A DNA stretch of 64,000 bases from Acidimicrobiales bacterium (GTDB taxonomy: Bacteria; Actinomycetota; Acidimicrobiia; Acidimicrobiales; JAUJNH01). Numbering within the stretch: position 1 is the first letter of the stretch; each line of letters begins with the position of its first letter. The position numbers and the translations under genes are program-made. The stretch is from positions 337,632-401,631 of the forward strand of contig JAUJNH010000002.1 in the NCBI GenBank assembly GCA_030448245.1. Direction: 5' to 3'. The notes beneath the pieces are model-generated. The model searched no databases and was not told where the DNA came from. It worked only from the letters and a program-made list of their open reading frames with translations. Below are positions 58,147 through 64,000 of this stretch, one piece after another.

Positions 58147-58320
58147 TCACCTGCGTCGGCGCAGCTCGTCGACGACGAGGGCGACGAGGAGCACGGCCGT
58201 CATGCCGAGGACGATGGTCCACCTCGAGAAGACCGCCCCGAGGCCCATGCCGGCAACCAGGGCGGCCAGCTTGCCCCACCAGGTCAGCCCGTCGGACCGT
58301 GTGTTGCCCCGTCGCACCAT
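58147..58320 (-). CDS. small two-helix membrane protein, 57 residues
   Basis: Translated here by eye. It starts MVRRGNTRSDGLTWWGKLAA, continues LVAGMGLGAVFSRWTIVLGM and ends in an Arg-rich tail (VVDELRRRR) after TAVLLVALV. A near-ideal ribosome site, GAAGGAGGAG (58333-58324), precedes the ATG. It is convergent with the DUF4230 gene and divergent from icd. No family recognised. The strong ribosome site and membrane-like composition make it more likely real than chance. Confidence 0.65.
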   Translation of the reverse strand: MVRRGNTRSDGLTWWGKLAALVAGMGLGAVFSRWTIVLGMTAVLLVALVVDELRRRR

Positions 58321-58422
58321 GTGCTCCTCCTTCCAGCCGTGTCGTGGCTCCGGGTCTCGGCCCGGGCGAGGCTAGGCCGCAGCCCACCCGGCGGATCGGG
58401 CTGGCCCCGCTAGCGTTCGGCC

Positions 58423-59619
<1,197 letters not shown>

Positions 59620-59644
59620 ACCGGCCCGGACGAAGGTCGCCCGG

Positions 59645-60664
59645 TCAGCACTCGCAGACGTCGCAGCAGTCGCAGCAGTCAAGCGGACAGCAGCAGACGC
59701 AGCACGTGCAGCCGTCGCAGCAGCCGCCCCGGGAGCGGTCTCGCTCGTACCGGCGCCGGCGGTACCGGCCCGGGTACGACACCTCGGCGCACATCGAACA
59801 GGGGAGCAGCTGGCAGCTCAGCGGACCGGCGTGCTCACCGGAAAAGGCCCGGCGGACGGCGTGACCGGCCTCGTGCACGAGGAGGCGGTGGGCCAGGGAG
59901 GAGGTGGCCAGGCCGGCGGCCCCCAGCCCGTCCCGCAGGCCGCTCACGCAGCCCTCGGCCAGGGCTCGTGCCGCGGCCCTGGGCGTGCCGCTGGCGGCCA
60001 GCGGGTTGAACCGGCCGGCCCGGCGGTCGTCGGCCTCGTCCTCGACGGCGTCGAGCAGGTGGGCGAGGCGGCCAAAGGCGGCGCCGGCCGCGGCCAGGCC
60101 GGGCCGGGCCGCCGGGCGACCGGCCAGTCCGGCGACGTGGGAAAAGGCGGCCGAGGTGGCCGTTTCGGTGGCTGCCGTGTAGGAGGCCAGGTCGCGCCCG
60201 GTGACCGACTCGAGGTGCGCCTGCTCGGCCACCGGGTCCAGCACGGACCGGGGGTCGAGGCCGACCTCGCCGGCCAGGCGCCGCCCGGCCCCCTCCCACC
60301 GGCGGGCCAGAGGCCGGGCGACCCGGGGCGCCGGGCCGTCGTCGACGTGGTCGGCGACCTTGGCCGCGGCGGGGAGCAGCGACACGGCGGCGGCCAGCTG
60401 GGCGGCGGCCGCGGTGGAGGCCACCACCTCGGCCGTGCGGAGGCCGCGGAGCGCACAGGGTCCCGCCCGGCGACGGTCGACCCCGCCGCCACCGAGGTCC
60501 TCGGCCAGCACCGAGAGCAGCAGGCCGTCGTAGCTGGTGGCGAGGCGGGCATCGTGGCCGACGTGGTCGCGCAGGGTCAGGCACAGCCCGCACAGGTGGC
60601 CGGCCCACCGCTGCCGCTCGTCGGGTGTCAGCCGGTGGCGGCAGGGGCGGACGACACCGAACAC
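59645..60664 (-). CDS. DUF5685 family protein with Cys-rich tail
   Basis: 339 residues from a GTG at 60664. The N-terminus VFGVVRPCRHRLTPDERQRW and HLCGLCLTLRDHVGHDARLA shows the DUF5685 hallmark C-x-H...C-G-L-C. The middle is a helical bundle with FGRLAHLLDAVEDEADDRRA (DxxED-like, isoprenoid-synthase-like appearance). The last about 25 residues, after RYERDRSRGG, are a run of cysteines broken by D, G, T, V, P. It may bind metal. Function unknown. Convergent with icd. Confidence 0.82.
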   Translation of the reverse strand: MFGVVRPCRHRLTPDERQRWAGHLCGLCLTLRDHVGHDARLATSYDGLLLSVLAEDLGGGGVDRRRAGPCALRGLRTAEVVASTAAAAQLAAAVSLLPAAAKVADHVDDGPAPRVARPLARRWEGAGRRLAGEVGLDPRSVLDPVAEQAHLESVTGRDLASYTAATETATSAAFSHVAGLAGRPAARPGLAAAGAAFGRLAHLLDAVEDEADDRRAGRFNPLAASGTPRAAARALAEGCVSGLRDGLGAAGLATSSLAHRLLVHEAGHAVRRAFSGEHAGPLSCQLLPCSMCAEVSYPGRYRRRRYERDRSRGGCCDGCTCCVCCCPLDCCDCCDVCEC

Positions 60665-60671
60665 GCCGGCC

Positions 60672-61139
60672 TCAGACCCTCGCCTCGGCGGCCGCCTTGA
60701 GCGCAGCGAGCGTCCGCTCCATCCCGACTCGGTTGTGGGCACCGCGGTCGCGCACGTTGATGACGAGGTCGGTGACCAGCGCATAGGGCTTCGAGCGCTG
60801 GTCGGTCCACTCCTCGGTCACCCTGCAGCCCTTCCCATCGCCGGCGGGCTCGAACCGGTAGCCCCACCGGGCCACCTTCATCCCGAGGCCCCTCACCTCG
60901 AAGACCAGCGCCCGGCCGCGGTCGGCCTCGACGATCACGCCGTCGGTGAACCACCGGATCGGCCCACGCCGGTTCCAGCCCCGGAACGCCGCCCCCTCGA
61001 TGGCGCCGCTCGCCCCGCCCCTCCAGGCGACGGCAGTGCACTCGGGGCTCCACTGGCCCATGCGGGTCAGGTCGGCGACCAGGTCGTACACCTCCTCGGC
61101 GGGGGCGCCGACGTGGGTCGAGACCTCGACGTCGGGCAC
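60672..61139 (-). CDS. SRPBCC family protein
   Basis: 155 residues from a GTG at 61139. The start VPDVEVSTHVGAPAEEVYDL, then LTRMGQWSPECTAVAW, is the standard polyketide cyclase/dehydrase-like opening. RGWNRRGPIRWFTDGVIVEA and WGYRFEPAGDGKGCRVTEEW follow, with a C-terminal helix (MERTLAALKAAAEARV). Ligand unknown. It ends 7 bp before the DUF5685 gene on the same strand. Confidence 0.87.
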   Translation of the reverse strand: MPDVEVSTHVGAPAEEVYDLVADLTRMGQWSPECTAVAWRGGASGAIEGAAFRGWNRRGPIRWFTDGVIVEADRGRALVFEVRGLGMKVARWGYRFEPAGDGKGCRVTEEWTDQRSKPYALVTDLVINVRDRGAHNRVGMERTLAALKAAAEARV

Positions 61140-61216
61140 GACCGCACGGTAGCGCCCGTCCCTCCCGGCCCGGGTCAACGACCGGAGGCGCCGGCAGGCC
61201 GGCGTAGCGTCGCGGC

Positions 61217-62206
61217 ATGGCAGAGCCCGTCCAGATCGCCGTGACCGGAGCCGCCGGCCAGATCGGCTACAGCCTCGTCTTCCGGCTGGCCAGCGGGTCG
61301 CTGCTGGGGGGCGACCAGCCGATCGTCCTGCGGCTCCTCGAGATCACGCCGGCTCTCGGCTCGCTTGCCGGCGTGGGCATGGAGCTCGAGGACTGCGCCT
61401 TTCCCGCGCTGCACGGCGTCGTGCAGACCGACGACCCGGACAAGGCGTTCGACGGCGCCGACATCGCCTTTTTGGTCGGCAGCCGGCCCCGCACCAAGGG
61501 GATGGAGCGCAAGGACCTGCTCGAGGCGAACGGGGCGATCTTCACGGTTCAGGGGCGGTCGCTGGCCGCCGCCGCGAAGCCCGACGTGAAGGTGCTGGTG
61601 GTCGGGAACCCCGCCAACACGAACTGCCTGATCGCCCTGAGCAGCGCTGGCGGGCTGGCACCCGATCGCTTCAGCGCCATGACCCGCCTCGACCACAACC
61701 GGGCCAAGGCGCAGGTGGCCGCCAAGCTCGGGTGCCACCCGGCAGAGGTGCGGAGGATGACGGTGTGGGGCAACCACTCGGCCACCCAGTACCCCGACCT
61801 GTTCCACGCCGAGGTCGGGGGCCGGCCGGTGGCCGAGGCGGTGGGCGATCAGGAGTGGCTCGAGCGGACCTTCCTGCCCACGGTGCAGCAGCGGGGGGCC
61901 GCCATCATCGAGGCCCGGGGCTCGTCCTCGGCCGCCTCGGCGGCGTCGGCGGCCGTCGACCACGTGCGCGACTGGGTGCAAGGCACCGCTTCCGGCGACT
62001 GGGTGTCGATGGCGATCCCATCGGACGGGTCCTACGGGATCCCCGAAGGGCTGGTCTACAGCTATCCGTGCACGACCGCCGGGGGGCAGATCTCGATCGT
62101 CCAGGACCTGGAGATCGACGACTTCAGCCGGGCCCGCATGGACGCGACGAGGGCCGAGCTGGTCGAGGAGCGCGACCAGGTGCGAGCGCTGGGCCTGCTC
62201 GGCTGA
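61217..62206 (+). CDS. mdh: malate dehydrogenase
   Basis: 329 residues. The Rossmann start [20 protein letters not shown], then [20 protein letters not shown] and [20 protein letters not shown], matches the cytosolic/dimeric MDH branch. [16 protein letters not shown] and the catalytic [12 protein letters not shown] and [18 protein letters not shown] (His) are present. It oxidises malate to oxaloacetate with NAD+. Confidence 0.97.
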   Translation: MAEPVQIAVTGAAGQIGYSLVFRLASGSLLGGDQPIVLRLLEITPALGSLAGVGMELEDCAFPALHGVVQTDDPDKAFDGADIAFLVGSRPRTKGMERKDLLEANGAIFTVQGRSLAAAAKPDVKVLVVGNPANTNCLIALSSAGGLAPDRFSAMTRLDHNRAKAQVAAKLGCHPAEVRRMTVWGNHSATQYPDLFHAEVGGRPVAEAVGDQEWLERTFLPTVQQRGAAIIEARGSSSAASAASAAVDHVRDWVQGTASGDWVSMAIPSDGSYGIPEGLVYSYPCTTAGGQISIVQDLEIDDFSRARMDATRAELVEERDQVRALGLLG

Positions 62207-62212
62207 CGCCGG

Positions 62213-62671
62213 TCAAGCGTGCCCCATGAGCCCGGCGGCTCGCAGGCGATCGGCCAGGTCGAGCGGGTAGACGACCTCGGCCGTGCCAGCCAGCTCGTCC
62301 AGCGGCCACCACCGGGCCTCGAGGAAGGCGGCGGCCTCCAGCGCATCGAGGGCCGTCGGCGCCACGGCCACGGCCGACGGCACCCGCACGAGGAGGACGT
62401 CCTCGTCCTGGTCGAAGTCGACGCCGGCGAAGTGGAAGGTGGCCCGCTGCTGCCACAGCCGGGGGCCGATGTCGACCTCGCGCAGGCCGCACTCCTCGAG
62501 GAGCTCGCGCTGCAGGGCGCCGACGGCGTCCTCACCTGCCTCGAGGCGGCCGCCCGGCAGGAGCCAGTAGGGCGGGACCGACGGGTCCGTGGGATCGAGG
62601 CCCTGCTGCAGCAGCAGCTCCCCGTGCGGGGTGAGGAGGACGCCGCGCGCCGACCGCTGGCGCTCCGCCAC
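62213..62671 (-). CDS. NUDIX hydrolase
   Basis: 152 residues from a GTG at 62671 (ATG at 62710 is an alternative). The Nudix box GGRLEAGEDAVGALQREL continues LEECGLREVD. The core ARGVLLTPHGELLLQQGLD and the late FLEARWWPLDELAG fit MutT/ADP-ribose pyrophosphatase relatives. Substrate unknown. It is convergent with mdh with a gap of 6 bp. Confidence 0.88.
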   Translation of the reverse strand: MAERQRSARGVLLTPHGELLLQQGLDPTDPSVPPYWLLPGGRLEAGEDAVGALQRELLEECGLREVDIGPRLWQQRATFHFAGVDFDQDEDVLLVRVPSAVAVAPTALDALEAAAFLEARWWPLDELAGTAEVVYPLDLADRLRAAGLMGHA

Positions 62672-62778
62672 GCCGGGGAACCTAGGCCGCGGGGCCTGCA
62701 GCGGTCGCATCCGAGCGTGCCGCGCCGGGCCGGCCGTACCCCCCGGAACGGCCGACCCGGCTGCGAGGGTGAGAGACG

Positions 62779-63003
62779 CTAGGCGCTCAGGAGCCCATGT
62801 CGGACCAGCCACGCCTGCCGGGCGGCCAGCGCCGCCTGCCAGGCCCGCAGATCCGCCTCGAAGTGGGGTCGGTCACCGTCCTCGTAGGCATGCGAGAGCT
62901 CGTCGAAGGCGCAGTCCTCGGCGTCCAGCAGCACGCGGTACTTCTCGAGGAAGTGGTCGTCGATCACTTCGGTCATCGGCACGTAGAGGGCCTCCCGGTT
63001 CAT
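62779..63003 (-). CDS. hypothetical protein, 74 residues
   Basis: Starts MNREALYVPMTEVIDDHFLE. The body is helical and charged (KYRVLLDAEDCAFDELSHAY, then LRAWQAALAARQAWLVRHGL). No family recognised. Its codon use resembles its neighbours. It ends about 108 bp before the NUDIX start on the same strand and is divergent from the next gene. Confidence 0.65.
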   Translation of the reverse strand: MNREALYVPMTEVIDDHFLEKYRVLLDAEDCAFDELSHAYEDGDRPHFEADLRAWQAALAARQAWLVRHGLLSA

Positions 63004-63037
63004 CGTCGGTTGGTCGTGCCGAGCCTACGCTCGCAGG

Positions 63038-63289
63038 GTGCGCCGGTCCATAGACGATGCGGTCGACGACCACCCCGCCGAGGGCACCGATCGGCCGCCG
63101 GCGTCGTGGGCGGTGGGGATGTCCGACGACTGCGAAGGGTGCGGAGACCTCCGGGTCGTCCTGACCCTCGAGGAGGTGGGCCGCGCCGGCCAGGGTGTCG
63201 TGGCCCACCTGGCGCCTCCGACGGCCCGGAGGCTGCGGGGGGCGCTGGCTGCCGCCCTGGCCGAGCTCGGAGAAGACGCCGGTCGTTGA
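63038..63289 (+). CDS. hypothetical protein, 83 residues
   Basis: GTG start. Centre SDDCEGCGDLRVVLTLEEVG with a C-x-x-C pair, followed by VAHLAPPTARRLRGALAAAL. The form is that of a small regulator or metal-binding protein, but I do not recognise it. It is 58 bp before the DUF2087 gene in the same direction. Confidence 0.6.
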   Translation: MRRSIDDAVDDHPAEGTDRPPASWAVGMSDDCEGCGDLRVVLTLEEVGRAGQGVVAHLAPPTARRLRGALAAALAELGEDAGR

Positions 63290-63347
63290 GCCGGCGTCGT
63301 CGCCGGCGCCCCGGAACGTGAAGCACAAGGACCGCCAGGGAGCGACC

Positions 63348-63980
63348 ATGGACCTGGTGAGCCAGGGACCGAGCAAGCGACCAGACGACGACGAGCGGCG
63401 GGACCCTCGGACCGTCCCGACCGGCGCGGCCGGCGCCCACCCCGGGGCGGTGCTGGCTGCCCTGGCCGACAGCGTCCGGCTCCGGGTGCTGGCCGCGGTC
63501 ACCCTGGGTGCCGCCGACCTGGGCTCGGTGGCCCAGGTGACCGGGCTGAAGCCGGCCGCCGCGGCTCGGGCCGTGGAACGGCTGCGGGCGGCCGGCATCG
63601 TGGTCGAGACCGGTGCGGGGCTCGAGGTGCGGGTCGACGCCCTTGGGGGCGCGGCCCGCGCCGTCGGGCGCATGCAGCCGCGGGTGTCGGCCGAGGACCT
63701 GGGGGCCACACCCGACCAGGCTGCGGTGCTCCGCGGCTACCTGGACGAGCGGGGGCGGCTCACCCACCTCCCCAGCCAGCACAGCAAGCGGCTGGTGGTC
63801 CTCGACTTCGTCGCCGGCCGCTTCGAGCCCGGCGTGGTGTACCCCGAGCGAGCCGTCACCTTCGCCCTCCAGCCGCTCCACCGCGACTACGCCATGCTGC
63901 GGCGGGCCCTGGTCGACGTCGGGTTCCTCGAGCGCCGCGACGGCTTCTACTGGCGGGCCGGCGGCACCACCGACCCCTGA
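63348..63980 (+). CDS. winged-helix regulator with DUF2087 domain
   Basis: 210 residues from the ATG at 63348. The N-terminal part has a winged-helix segment (VLAALADSVRLRVLAAVTLG, then LGSVAQVTGLKPAAAARAVE). The C-terminal DUF2087 domain has LRGYLDERGRLTHLPSQHSK, VLDFVAGRFEPGVVYPERAV and HRDYAMLRRALVDVGFLERR. It probably represses or activates transcription; targets unknown. It ends 20 bp before the window edge. Confidence 0.88.
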   Translation: MDLVSQGPSKRPDDDERRDPRTVPTGAAGAHPGAVLAALADSVRLRVLAAVTLGAADLGSVAQVTGLKPAAAARAVERLRAAGIVVETGAGLEVRVDALGGAARAVGRMQPRVSAEDLGATPDQAAVLRGYLDERGRLTHLPSQHSKRLVVLDFVAGRFEPGVVYPERAVTFALQPLHRDYAMLRRALVDVGFLERRDGFYWRAGGTTDP

Positions 63981-64000
63981 ACCCTGGCGGCACCTCCTCC

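Overview
The window is a high-GC chromosomal segment from an actinomycete-type bacterium. GTG starts are frequent, stops overlap starts in long operons, and groES carries a CIRCE operator. GuaB and the CBS-less GuaB3 paralogue both lie near guaA, and several actinobacterial families are present (DUF3052, DUF5685, DUF5990, GAF-ANTAR). Gene order in the first 20 kb would suit Acidimicrobiia, but that placement is inference. No rRNA, tRNA or CRISPR array was seen.

Core region 1 (1-22.7 kb) is housekeeping. It begins with cell-wall sugar and cofactor genes (glmM end, glmS, acpS, nnr, alr). The tRNA t6A and ribosomal acetylation cluster follows (tsaE-tsaB-rimI-tsaD), overlapping stop to start, then the heat-shock operon groES-groEL. 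Guanine nucleotide synthesis (guaB, guaB3, guaA) is interrupted by small membrane and hypothetical genes. The region closes with a redoxin and the helicase pcrA.

Accessory region (about 22.7-46 kb) looks different. It holds a broken GNAT gene, a twin ABC exporter preceded by two micro-ORFs, and a decayed serine-recombinase element abutting a decapitated PP2C phosphatase. Next come a DUF305 lipoprotein, a truncated GAF-ANTAR regulator and an unusual metallophosphoesterase. From 33.6 to 40.3 kb there is an array of small cargo genes: GNAT-like membrane protein, VOC, SUFU, P-loop kinase, NUDIX, a short hypothetical, HIT and DUF5990. These are separated by at least eight copies of one short hairpin-like repeat. 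All eight lie on the + strand whatever the orientation of the cargo, and there is usually one gene between copies. This resembles a gene-cassette array, but I could not match the repeats to integron attC sites and no integrase is present. An IS21-family remnant then truncates an oxidoreductase-methyltransferase fusion gene.

Core region 2 (46-64 kb) returns to metabolism: an acyl-CoA synthetase, sucC-sucD, a lipoprotein amidase, purN-purH, folD, metF, icd and mdh, with small membrane and hypothetical genes between. TCA-cycle genes (sucCD, icd, mdh) and one-carbon/purine genes (purN, purH, folD, metF) are interleaved.

Many genes carry single-base frameshifts in short C, G or T runs. These include folD, a Uma2 gene, NUDIX, GNAT, IstA/IstB, DUF3052 and the metallophosphoesterase. 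Their presence in a housekeeping gene makes base-calling indels a serious alternative to real gene decay, so all such calls here should be read with that in mind.
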